NCBI RefSeq assembly: GCF_029407905.1 | Contig: NC_073626.1 | Location: forward strand, 78,643,482 to 78,707,481 | Direction: 5' to 3' | Length of the DNA stretch: 64,000 bases | From: Bubalus kerabau | Taxonomy: Eukaryota > Chordata > Mammalia > Artiodactyla > Bovidae | Shown here: positions 1-10,024 of the stretch, one piece after another | How positions within the stretch are numbered: position 1 is the first letter of the stretch | How the letters are laid out: every line of letters begins with the position of its first letter | Program-made: the position numbers and the translations under genes | Notes under the pieces: model-generated | Database searches by the model: none | What the model was told of the DNA's origin: nothing | What the model saw: only the letters and a program-made list of their open reading frames with translations

Positions 1-1221
1 TCAGTGTCCCAGTTTATCCCTTCTCCGTTTCCCCCCACCCCCTCCCCCGGTAACCATAAAAGTTTGTTTTCTAAATCTGTTCTGAATCTAATGTGGTTCT
101 TATTTCTATAGCGTGGCATTTTGGGGGTCTTAACTGAATACCCAAGGTGTTCAGAATGGTCTCTGGCTTAGCCAGAGCTCTAGCATCTCCAAGCACCGCA
201 CTGCACAATCTGTGCAGACTTCAGTAGCCCTCCTCTTTGTCCAGCCCTCTCTTCTTCAGTATTCCGCCACACAAAGCCTCACCATCTCAGTGGCTCTGAA
301 CCCTGATTTCTGCCTTCTTAACTCACAAAGCTGTCACTCAGTGAGACAGCCAGGCTCTTCTTGGAGTCCCCTCTGCACTACAGTCTAGAACATGTCCTAG
401 ACAGAAAGCCAGAGTAAATTAGGGAATGACCTTTTGTCTTTCTCTTCTTTTAAGGATCACAGTCCTGTGCTGTCTGAAGTGTAGTCCAGTGCCTAAAAAG
501 AGTTGCTTCATATACTATTTTATCCAGATTTATTATAGTTTATGGCAGAAAGATAAGCCTATTTCTAGGTACTCTGTCATGGTCCAAAATACAGATCCTA
601 TACAACAGTTTTAAGTCCTGTTAATAATTATGAAGATTTTATAGTTCTATAGAAAAGTGTTTGTGTGTATCCAAACATATAGGAAGGGAACTTGAAAAAT
701 TAAGAATTATTAATTGATTAGGATATTTAAACAAAAGGTCAGACTTCAGATTTTTCTGTTACTATAATTGTGACTATGTAATAAAAATGACTTTGTTATG
801 AAATTAAAGATTATTGAAATAGTTTTAGGCTGAAACTATTTAACTTTATTTCTTCCTTTTACTTTAGAATATTTTATTTTTAATTTCACTAGGTACCTAA
901 TACATTCCTTAAATTTATCTTTAAATTATATTCTGTAATAACACTTTTACATACACAGTAAATGACAAAGACAAAACATTTTATATGCATAGCTTACACT
1001 GGGTACTTTGTTTTATATCTAACTGATTGTTAAAAATTATAATAGGAAGTGGCACCACGTTCAGCAGAGTTTTCTATAAGTAGGATCCTCAGAAACATTA
1101 GTACCCAAGCTAAGTGACTGTGGAGAGTGTGTGTGTGTTTTAACTTTTTGAAACCAAACCAAATGCACGATTATTTAGATTGTTATTGTCATCAACTTAA
1201 AGCTAAGCAAGGAACCATCAC
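1..1221. other. METTL8 intron, no feature seen
   Basis: AT-rich intronic sequence. Bases 1-110 (C-rich tract, then GGTAACCATAAAAGTTTGTTTTCTA) resemble an L1 3' region but are too short to call. Short ORFs here show no recognisable product. Confidence 0.5.
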
Positions 1222-1234
1222 TTGTACTATGTAT

Positions 1235-2298
1235 CAGTTCAGTTCAGCCGCTCAGTCGTGTCCAGCTCTTTGCAAACCGATGGATTGCAGCACACCAGTC
1301 TTCCCTGTCCATCACCAACTTAGGGAGCCTACTCAGACTCATGGCCATTGAGTCAGTCCAACCATCCAACCATCTCATCCTCTGTCATCCCCTTCTCTTC
1401 CCACCTTCAGTCTTTTCCAGCATCAGGGTCTTTTCCAGTGAGTCTTCACATCAGGTGGCCAAAGTATTGGAGTTTCCGCTTCAGCATCAGTCCTTCCAAT
1501 GAATATTCGAGGTTGATTTCCTTTAGGATTGACTGGTTTAATCTCCTTGCAGGCCAAAGGACTCTCAAGAGTCTTCTCCAACACCACAGTTCAAAAGCAT
1601 CAATTCTTCAGCACTCAGCTTTCTTTATAGTCCAACTCTCACATCCATACATGACTACTGGAAAAACCATAGCTTTGAAGAGATGGACCTTTGTTGGCAA
1701 AGTAATGTCTCTGCTTTTTAATATGCTCTCTAGGTTGGTTATTGCTTTTGTTCCAAGGAGCAAGCATCTTTTAATTTCATGGCTGCAGTTACCATCTGCA
1801 GTGATTTTAGAGCCCAAGAAAGTAAAGTCTGTCACTGTTTCCATTGCTTCTCCATCTATTTGCCATGAAGTGATGGGACCAGATGCCATGATCTTCATTT
1901 TCTGAATGTTGAGTTTTAAGCCAACTTTTTCATTCTCCTTTTTCACTTTTATCATGAGGCTCTTTAGTTCTTCTTCACTTTCTGCCATAAGGGTGGTGTC
2001 ATCTGTGTATCTGAGGTTATTGATATTTCTCCCAGCAATCTTGATTCCAGCTTGTGCTTCATCCAGCCCATCATTTCACGTGATTCATTCTGCATATAAG
2101 TTAAATAAGCAGGGTGACAATATACAGGCTTGACATACTCCTTTTCCGATTTGGAACCAATCCATTGTTCCATGTCCAGTTCTAACTGTTTCTTCTTGAC
2201 CTGCATATAAATTTCCCAGGAGGCAGGTCAGGTGGTCTGGTATTCCCATCTCTTTAAGAATTTTCCGCAGTTTGTTGTGATCCACATAGTTAAAGCCT
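1235..2298 (-). mobile_element. BovB (RTE-clade LINE), 5'-truncated
   Basis: The reverse complement matches the 3' third of BovB: reverse transcriptase with a YTDD box (2009-2012 region), the KLNIQKMKIMASGPITSW stretch, the MYGCESWTIKKAE segment, and the (AGTTC)n-like 3' end at 1235-1245. A perfect 13-bp target duplication, TTGTACTATGTAT, flanks it at 1222-1234 and 2299-2311. The catalytic box reads YTDD rather than YADD. Stop codons interrupt the frame, so this is a dead copy. Confidence 0.93.
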
Positions 2299-2710
2299 TT
2301 GTACTATGTATATAGAAGGAATATAAAATTGCACACACACAGACACATATGAACTGAACTCATAGGACTTATGACTACTCCAAAATTATGATTTTATTCT
2401 ACTAGCCATGTTGTGAAAATTTTCTTTTTAAAAATCCTGTCTTTTTAAGATTTTTTTTTCTCAAATTCAAGTTTTCAGGAGAAATACTCAATATATTTTA
2501 TATTTTCTTCTCAATTCTCTTATTTAGGAAAACATATATTCTTTTTTATTATAAAGATTGCCGGGTTTTCTCCCAAAGGATAATGTAAAGTTTTAATGGC
2601 CATTGTTATATATCTTAAACATACAGTATAGTTTTTTATAAATATTTTTTAAATTATCTCTAATTGAAGCAGCTTTAAAATATTAAGGAAATTTTAAGGC
2701 AGTTACTCTT

Positions 2711-2845
2711 TTTTTTAACTTTTTATTTTGTATTGGGATGTAACCAATTAACAGTGTTGTGATAGTTTCAGGTGAACAGTGAAGAAACTCAGCCATACGT
2801 ATACATATATCCATTCTCCCCCAAACACTCCTCCCATCTAGGCTG
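2711..2845 (-). mobile_element. Very short L1 3'-end insertion
   Basis: A T-run followed by 3'-UTR-like L1 sequence in reverse orientation (TTTATTTTGTATTGGGATGTA, GATAGTTTCAGGTGAACAG, ATACATATATCCATTC). A perfect 16-bp duplication, TAAGGCAGTTACTCTT, flanks it at 2695-2710 and 2846-2861, which proves a target-primed insertion of only 135 bases. Confidence 0.9.
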
Positions 2846-2900
2846 TAAGGCAGTTACTCTTAATTCCATAATTCTACTATAATTGTTTTTATTTTACCCA

Positions 2901-2922
2901 GTGTGTGTGTGTGTGTGTGTGT
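2901..2922. repeat. (GT)11 microsatellite
   Basis: Eleven GT dinucleotides in METTL8 intron sequence, 40 bases from the L1 3'-end insertion. A shorter GGT-rich tract lies at 3240-3260. Confidence 0.95.
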
Positions 2923-2949
2923 AGTTGTGATTATAATACATTTACAGTT

Positions 2950-3230
2950 TGGGGACCTGCATTTTAACCTCATGCTATTTCATATACACTTTTCCATATT
3001 TTTAAATAATCTTCATATGTATCATTTTAAATGTCTACATAATATTCCTTTGAGTTACAATAATTTTTCCATTATCCTATCACTGAGGTTGTTTACAATT
3101 TTTTGCTATTACATTTGGTATTCCAGTGAATACTGTTGTACAGGTACTTTTCTGTTTTATTGGCTTCATTACAATAAATTCCCAGAAGTATAATTTGCAA
3201 GTCAAACAGTATAAACCATTTTATTCCTTC
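2950..3230 (-). mobile_element. Old L1-like relic
   Basis: Degenerate sequence with the pattern of old L1 3' regions read in reverse (TAATATTCCTTTG, GAATACTGTTGTACAGGTA, AATTCCCAGAAGTATAATTTGCAAGTCAAA). Boundaries and subfamily cannot be set by eye. Confidence 0.4.
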
Positions 3231-5154
3231 AGTTGTAGTTGTGGTGGTGGTGGTGGTGGTTGTTAAATACCTGATTATTTTCAGTTTGTTTGTTAGTTAG
3301 CTGTCTCTATGCTTAAATTCTATTATAATTGTATTTATTATAAACCTGAATGATTCTTACTGCTGTCTGTTGGGCTTGGGTATACATGAATCAGAGTCTT
3401 CTAATATAAGAACAGCCATAAAGCAGCAGGTCTGGAGGAAGTCCCCATAAATACAGTAGAAACATTTTATAGGTTTCTGAGGGGATTCTGTAACTATATA
3501 GTGGAAAATCTGTTCTGTTGGGGCTTAGGGTATAATATTCTCCTCACTTAGCAGTTAAGAAAATGAAGCAACATAAAAAACAGTGTAAGGAAGTTAGAGA
3601 AATTTAAGAAATAACTGAATCTATTAAATACTCAGGAAGAAGCAAGTTTTACAATTTAAAATAAATGTGTAAAGCTAAAAACCACATATATTCTCTTTGT
3701 CTCAGAGCTTGATTTTTTTAACAGGAAAATGGACTGTTCTATTTGCCTTCTTATATATTTTTAGAAATTTATAGATGAGAAACTTATCCCCAGCTTTAAT
3801 AATACTATTTTTTTCAACAAATGATTTCTTGCCTTTAATGTTATAACTGTCATCTAATAATATTCTCTGTAATTTTTATGTACAGAATATAAAATGTACT
3901 TATCAAGTCCAAGTTATATATGTGATTGCTCACATATATTAAAATAAGTCAAAGGAAAAATTTGTTTCAATCTCATTCATTAAAGCAAGTGATAAAGCTG
4001 TTTAGTGATTATTTGGTTTGTAAATAATTGGGTTTTTTAAATAACATCTGTGAAACTCTGATTTTTACATTATCATATACTTTTCCTAGGAACTTCAGTA
4101 TATTGGTTCTGATTCATCTAATAAGTAATTTCTCACCTTTCACTGGTGTATTTATAACCAGGTCACTAGAATATACCCTGTCATATCTGATTGCATAAGC
4201 ATGACTTAAAATAGTACCAAGCTTGTCATCATTCCACCCAAAGCAACCCCTTATTCTGTCATTGTTGCCCCCACTTTCCTCAGTACTCAGTTTTAATACC
4301 TTAGGATCATTCCTGACTCTCAGTCTTCTCTCCCCTCAATATCTAGTTAATCTCCAGATCAACTCCCTCTACTCTTCCTTTCTGTTTTCCATTACCACCA
4401 CCTTAGTCCTGAGACTCATTACTCCTATACCACTGCAACAGACTTGAATTTTGCATATGTAATTTTATTGTTTAGAAAAGTGGTTTATTCCAGGAAACTG
4501 TATCACTTACTACTTATAGTCTTACCTATTACAAAAAAAAAGAAATGCAGATTTTGAAAACAAAACAAAAAATCACCTTTTTTGTATAAAGTTACTTATA
4601 TTTCAAGAAAAGCATTTTGGTAGCAGAAAATAATATTCTCTCATATAGAGTAAATTATGAACCTGAAAATACTTATTTCTAGAAAGTGCCAGATCTTAGA
4701 AGGATGACCTTTTAATATGCTGTGTAAAGTAGTCTATCATTTAAACATAAGTAAATCCATACACAGAAATTAAGACAGCTAATAAGAAAAGTGTAAAAGG
4801 AATATTAAAAAACTTTTAAAGAATGCTAATACATAAATTAACAAAAAGATTAAGCTTTAGAATAAAACACAGGAAACCATCATAGTGCTCCTGGGACATT
4901 ACTTCAGCAATCATTTCCAAAAGGTGGCTGGGGCTTGCAACACAACCAAATTTAAACAGAAGAACTGTAGGAGTTACAGGATTATACCAGCACTGTCAGA
5001 AGGAACATCTGACACAAAATATATTCATTTGATATGGGATTTGTTTGTATCCTTTGTCTTTGACTAATCTAGAATGAAAGATGTATCCCTTGGCACTCTT
5101 TTTCTGTCTTCTTCAGTTATAAAACACGTTTTATAATATTTATTTTTTTGAAAG
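3231..5154. other. METTL8 intron, mostly unassigned
   Basis: AT-rich sequence. Bases 4205-4445 (CTCAGTTTTAATACCTTAGGATCATTC and following CT-rich text) look like an ancient interspersed repeat, but I cannot name the family. Otherwise nothing recognised. Confidence 0.45.
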
Positions 5155-5246
5155 GGATCACATGCAATGGTCAAAAGAAGAAGAAGAAGCAGCCAGAAAA
5201 AAAGTAGAGGAAAACTCAGCTGTGCGAGTCCTTTTGGAAGAGCAAG
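5155..5246 (+). CDS. METTL8: METTL8 coding exon with DHMQWSKEEEEAARKK segment
   Basis: The acceptor is a T-rich tract ending in AAAG at 5151-5154, and the donor is GTAGGC from 5247. The first base completes a codon begun in an upstream exon outside the window (a Trp codon by comparison with the family), followed by 30 codons from DHMQWSKEEE to VLLEEQ and one base of the next codon. This charged helical segment precedes the methyltransferase domain and carries the conserved WSKEEE motif of the family's N-terminal tRNA-binding region. The exon lies between a minus-strand BovB (1235-2298) and a plus-strand BovB (6269-7065). It is followed by an intron of about 11.5 kb. Confidence 0.93.
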
Positions 5247-5794
5247 GTAGGCAGCTATATGTAGCTCCTGGAGACTGGCTTTTCTGTTTGACCTCCCACT
5301 GATTCAGTTCACACCTTAGTTTCTCTTCCTCCTAATTGCGTCACCATTTGTTCTTAGCTTCTGCCTATGCTAATTTACTTGTTCCTTTAGGAGAATTCCC
5401 AGTCATTCCAGTGTAGTGAAACCAAAGTTAATGAAATAAATTACGTACTCACCCTATATGTACTTGCTCCTTTGGTAGTCATATTATTGCTTTCTCTGGG
5501 AGATAGGTAAAGGTGGCATTTCAAGCAAGATAGGAAAACACAATTTTAAAAATTTCCTTGTTGTTATGCATCTTTTAGTATGCAATTGTGCATTCAACCG
5601 CTGGGAATATTCAATGAATTCAAAAACTTTGAGCAAAGAAGGTAAAGTCATATCAAAATGTTGCTGGTCTTTTAAGATGAACACAAAGTTTCAATAATGA
5701 TTTAAGTTATTTTTCTTGGAGGCCTTTGATATTTAGAGTTTAATTTAGGTAGGCCTTGCCAACCTTCAAAAATGGTCTCTAAAATATTGCCCTA

Positions 5795-6268
5795 TTGTGT
5801 AATCACCAAGCCAGAAAATAGTAAGTATGGGTGAGGATGTGGAGAAATGAAACCCTTGTGCACTATTGGTGTAATTATAAAATGGTACAACCTCTACTGA
5901 AAACAATATTGAAGTTCCTCCAAAAATTAAAAATGGAACTACCATATGATCTGGCAGCCCCACCTCTGGATATATAGTCAAAAGAATTGAAAGAGATACC
6001 CAAAAGGTCTTGAAGGAATATTTGCATACCTTTGTTCATAGCAACACTATTCACAGTAGGCAAAAGGTAGAAATAGCCCAAAATTCCAGCAGATAAATTG
6101 ATAAACAAAATGTGGTCTATTCATATGGAATATTATTCAGCCATAAAAAGAAATGGAATCCCTGTCACATGCCATATAATCTGGACGAATTTTGAGGACA
6201 CTATGTTAGGTGAAATAAGCCAGTCACAAAAAAGGCAAATACTATATGAGTCCACTAATATGAGGTAT
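5795..6268 (+). mobile_element. Old L1 ORF2 tail, left part (split by BovB)
   Basis: The sequence follows the C-terminal end of L1 ORF2 and its 3' region: GTGAGGATGTGGAGAAATGA, ATGGAACTACCATATGATCTGG, then the ...MEYYSAIKRNG... coding stretch at 6128-6160. It is interrupted at 6268 by a BovB and resumes at 7078. Degeneracy indicates an old eutherian L1, clearly older than the L1 at 44608. Confidence 0.85.
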
Positions 6269-7051
6269 ATCAATAACCTCAGATATGCAGATGACACCAC
6301 CCTTATGGCAGAAAGTGAAGAACTAAAAAGCCTCTTGATGAAAGTGAAAGTGGAGAGTGAAAAAGTTGGCTTAAAGCTCAACATTCAGAAAACGAAGATC
6401 ATGGCATCCGGTCCCATCACTTCATGGGAAATAGATGGGGAAACAGTGGAAACAGTGTCAGACTTTATTTTATTGGGCTCCAAAATCACTGGAGATGGTG
6501 ACTGCAGCCATGAAATTAAAAGATGCTTACTCCTTGGAAGGAAAGTTATGACCAACCTAGATAGCATATTGAAAAGCAGAGACATTACTTTGCCAACAAA
6601 GGTCTGTCTAGTCAAGGCTATGGTTTTTCCTGTGGTCATGTATGGATGTGAGAGTTGGACTGTGAAGAAAGCTGAGCACCAAAGAATTGATGCTTTTGAA
6701 CTGTGGTGTTGGAGAAGACTCTTGAGAGTCCCTTGGACTGCAAGGAGGTCCAGCCAGTCCATTCTGAAGGAGATCAGCCCTGGGATTTCTTTGGAAGGAA
6801 TGATGCTAAAGCTGAAACTCGAGTACTTTGGCCACCTTATGCGAAGAGTTGACTCACTGGAAAAGACTCTGATGCTGGGAGGGATTCGAGGCAGGAGGAG
6901 AAGGGGACGACAGAGGATGAGATGGCTGGGTGGCATCGTTGACTCGATGGACGTGAGTCTGAGTGAACTCTGGGAGTTGGCGATGGACAGGGAGGCGTGG
7001 CGTGCTGCGATTCATGGGGTCACAAATAGTCGGACACGATTGAGCGACTGA
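6098..7051 (+). other. Chimeric L1-BovB open reading frame, 317 codons
   Basis: An ATG in the old L1 ORF2 tail (6098) opens a frame of about 57 L1-derived codons (MINKMWSIHMEYYSAIKRNG...), crosses the target duplication at 6257-6268, and continues in the correct frame into BovB reverse transcriptase (LRYADDTTLMAESEELKSLL...) to the BovB stop at 7049-7051. It arose by chance alignment of frames. No promoter or evidence of translation is visible. It lies in a METTL8 intron, in sense orientation. Confidence 0.8.
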
Positions 7052-7065
7052 AATGAACTGAACTG
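6269..7065 (+). mobile_element. BovB (RTE LINE) inserted in an old L1
   Basis: Plus-strand BovB 3' part starting inside the reverse transcriptase at INNLRYADDTT and running to the natural C-terminus RTRLSD and the tail GAACTGAACTGA. A perfect 12-bp duplication, AATATGAGGTAT, flanks it at 6257-6268 and 7066-7077. The YADD catalytic box is intact and the frame is open to the BovB stop. The 5' half of the element, including the endonuclease, is absent, so it cannot move by itself. Confidence 0.95.
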
Positions 7066-7077
7066 AATATGAGGTAT

Positions 7078-7292
7078 CTAAAGTAGTCAGATTCATAGAA
7101 ACAGAAAGTTGCATGGTGGTTAGCAAGGGCTTAGAAGAATGGGAAACAGAGTTGTTGTTTAGTGAGTATAGAGTTTTGGATCTGCGGGATGAAAAAGTTA
7201 TGGGAATCTGTTTCACAGCAATGTAAATACACTTAACACTGCTGGACTGTTTACTTAAAAATGGTTAGGATGGTGAATGTTATGTGTTTTTT
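7078..7292 (+). mobile_element. Old L1 3' end, right part
   Basis: Continues the element broken at 6268: AAAGTAGTCAGATTCATAGAAACAGAAAG, GGTGGTTAGCAAGGGCTTAG and the terminal AAAATGGTTAGGATGGTGAATGTTATGTG. The A-rich end has decayed. Confidence 0.85.
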
Positions 7293-7526
7293 TTAACCAG
7301 TTTCTTTTTTTTTTTTTTTTTAAGACACTAAAAAAATTTCGCCTCTGTCCTCACTGAGTAGCTGGGAACCCACAGACAGCTGGCCCAACCCTTACACTCT
7401 TCTAGAGAGGATTTTCTGCCTTGTTTTTTTAAAATGATTTCTCCTTTAAAACAGGTTGTTTTGTTTTCTTAAAAAAAAAAATACAGTTTATCGATATACC
7501 AAATACCCACAGAAATTAACACAACA
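7293..7526. other. Unassigned segment with a 17-base T-run
   Basis: A T-run (7305-7321) is followed by about 130 bases of higher-GC single-copy-looking sequence and then an A-run near 7471-7481. I do not recognise it. It could be a reverse-oriented retroposed fragment or simply intron. Confidence 0.4.
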
Positions 7527-7846
7527 AGGAGATCCAACCAGTCCATTCTGAAGGAGATCAGCCCTGGGATTTCTTTGGAAGGAATGATGCTGAAGCTGAA
7601 ACTGCAGTACTTTGGCCACCTCATGCGAAGAGTTGACTCATTGGAAAAGACTCTGATGCTGGGAGGGATTGGGGGCAGGAGAAGAAGGGGATGACAGAGG
7701 ATGAGATGGCTGGATGGCATCACTGACTCGATGGACGTGAGTCTGAGTGAACTCCGGGAGTTGGTGATGGACAGGGAGGCCTGGCATGCTGCGATTCATG
7801 GGGTCACAAAGAGTCGGACACGACTGAGTGACTGATCTGATCTGAT
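7527..7846 (+). mobile_element. BovB 3' fragment
   Basis: About 320 bases of the BovB C-terminal coding end and tail (AAGGAGATCCAACCAGTCC, GGAGGGATTGGGGGCAGG, GAGTCGGACACGACTGAGTG), ending in (CTGAT)n at 7832-7846. No clear target duplication was found. It lies about 460 bases after the previous BovB and in the same orientation. Confidence 0.9.
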
Positions 7847-8097
7847 AAATGAGTTTTCACAAAAATCAGTGAATTTTCCCAATACCCTTATTAAGAAACA
7901 GAAAATTATCAGTAATCCAGAAACTTCCTCATGCTGTGTCCCAGTTACTTTCCTAAACCCCTAAGACTCCACATAGAGCACCACTATTCTGGCTACTAAT
8001 ACCATAAATTAATTGTTCCAGAACAACTTGGTTCTGGTCACCATCATTTCTCAATCACTCATGTAGCAATATCAGTGTACCTGTTAGCTAGAACAAG

Positions 8098-8304
8098 AGG
8101 CAGCAAACTGTGGCCATGGGCCAAATTCAGCCCACTGTCTGTTTTTATAAATAAAGTTTTATTGGAGCACATACTCATTTGTTAACATTGCCCATGGCTG
8201 CTTTAGAGGTGTATCTAAAGAGTTGAATAGTTGAAAAGACTCTGTATAGCCCACACAGACTACTTATTATCTGGCCCTTTACAGAAAAAGTTTGCCAACC
8301 CCTG
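8098..8304. mobile_element. Ancient hAT-type non-autonomous DNA transposon
   Basis: Inverted ends CAGCAAACTGTGG and AGTTTGCCAACCCCTG bracket AAATAAAGTTTTATTGGAGCAC, TGCCCATGGCTGCTTT and TATCTGGCCCTTTACAGAAAAAG, a widely dispersed mammalian MER-class element. The exact family name is not certain from memory. Confidence 0.75.
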
Positions 8305-9884
8305 AGATAGAATTTTGTTTCCACATTCATCAGCGGTCTTGAAATTCCCCAGGGAGAAATGTTTGCATTCCTCCTCTGTTCAAGCCAAGTATAGTAAAAA
8401 TCACTAACCCCACTGGTAGTTAACTATTGTTCTGGTGACTTTAGTCTACACTTGAGGCTAAAGTTTGAAGCAAAGGGTGCTGTTGAAACTGAACTAGTGA
8501 AACAGCCCTCATTAACTGCCCTTTACCAGTGAAGGGGGCAGTGTGGCCCTATCTTATCCTCTGGTATCATTTGCTGTCCCTCAGAGCTAGTTTTCCTTCC
8601 TTACCGTAAGCATGAATGTGTCCTGAAGGATGAACAGGAAAGAAGAGCACCTGATCCACAGTGGAACCATTCTATTTTTATGAGCTCCAGCCATGCAGTC
8701 CCAGAATGGGATGTGGCCAGGGAGTGTTGGGGTTGGATTTGAGAGTGCATACCAGTGGCAATTCTGCTTACAAATCAGCCAACATTGCATTCCTTTGCAG
8801 GAACTCTGTCACACTGTTTCTGAGGAAGTATAATTTTGCTTCTTTGCCAGCAGCTGCACAGACATATTTTCCACATTACTCAAGCTTCTGCTAGTGGCCA
8901 CCTGGATATGACAGAGAGAATCAAGCCTAAACAGAATTAAAAGATATCAGTCATCTTAATTCTTTTCCAGGAAGTTAAAAATTATCCATAGTTTATTTCC
9001 TGAGAATATGAAAAACCAAGGATTTTTTTTTCATGCTCTTTTGAATATTTCTGTTTAGAACATAAATAGATGAGCAGTGCTGATAATGTTCCCTTAAAGT
9101 GCTCTATATGTGGCTGCCTATTTTGGCCTATTTATGTTAACAATGAACTTGAGTGAAGCTAATGAGGAGGTTATTTTCAGGCCTTGGAAACCGCAGTAAA
9201 GGAAAATGACAGTTCCCACAGAACCATAATGTGACTGAAATAGAAAGGTGGTGACTGGCCCTTCTCTATAGAAGCAGGAAAAGCAAGCTGGAGAGAACTG
9301 ATGATACTCCTTTGAAGCGTTTGGTTTGCGTATTAGCATGTCCAGTCTCTTTCTGAGCAAGTTTTCTGGCTGCTGTGGAGACACAGAACAAAAGAATTCA
9401 TTTAAAAATGCCTCCCAGTGATCGAGGCTTCTGTTGAGTCCCTACCCCCATAACACTACTCAGTGCAGTGGACTTTATACATGTCAGAGAACCACTACAA
9501 GGAGAGGAACCCACAATGAGGGTGACCATTACATCACACTTAAGCAAGGTTGCACAGAGCAGCAACCAAGGCAACTGCTGAGCGTGGCGAAGAAAGAAAG
9601 AAAACTTCTGTCCTGAGGAACCATGTTGAGTGACAGGACGTTACAGTGAGACCAGATACATACCAACCCCCCACTCCAGTCTCCACCAGGGATCATCAAC
9701 CTGCAGGTCTGCAGAAGCCCTTGGTGAGGCTCCTAATTGGATATTTAATGTCTCTGATGAATATAGGTCAAGGTGAAGAGATCCATTTAAAAGCTGTATT
9801 CCCAAATGTTGTGAAAACCCAAAGGAAGCTATGACCCGGTTCTTCTCCCACTGCCCCTGTTAACCACTGTCTCTCTCTTTTTTA
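8305..9884. other. METTL8 intron, no feature seen
   Basis: Moderate-GC single-copy-looking sequence. The short ORFs here show no recognisable protein. Confidence 0.5.
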
Positions 9885-10024
9885 TATATATTTATTTTTA
9901 TTTGTTTGGCTGCATGGGTTCGTAGTTGTGGCATGTGGGATCTTATTTCCCAACCAGAGATCAAACCCAGGCCCCCTGCATTGGGAGCACAGAGTCTTAG
10001 CCACTGGACCACCAGGGAAGTCCC
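9885..10024 (-). mobile_element. CHR-2-type tRNA-Glu SINE
   Basis: Reverse orientation: A/T-rich tail, TTTGGCTGCATGGGTTCG, GGCATGTGGGATCTTATTTCCC, then the tRNA-derived head ending CTGGACCACCAGGGAAGTCCC. This SINE family is shared by ruminants, whales and hippos. Confidence 0.8.
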
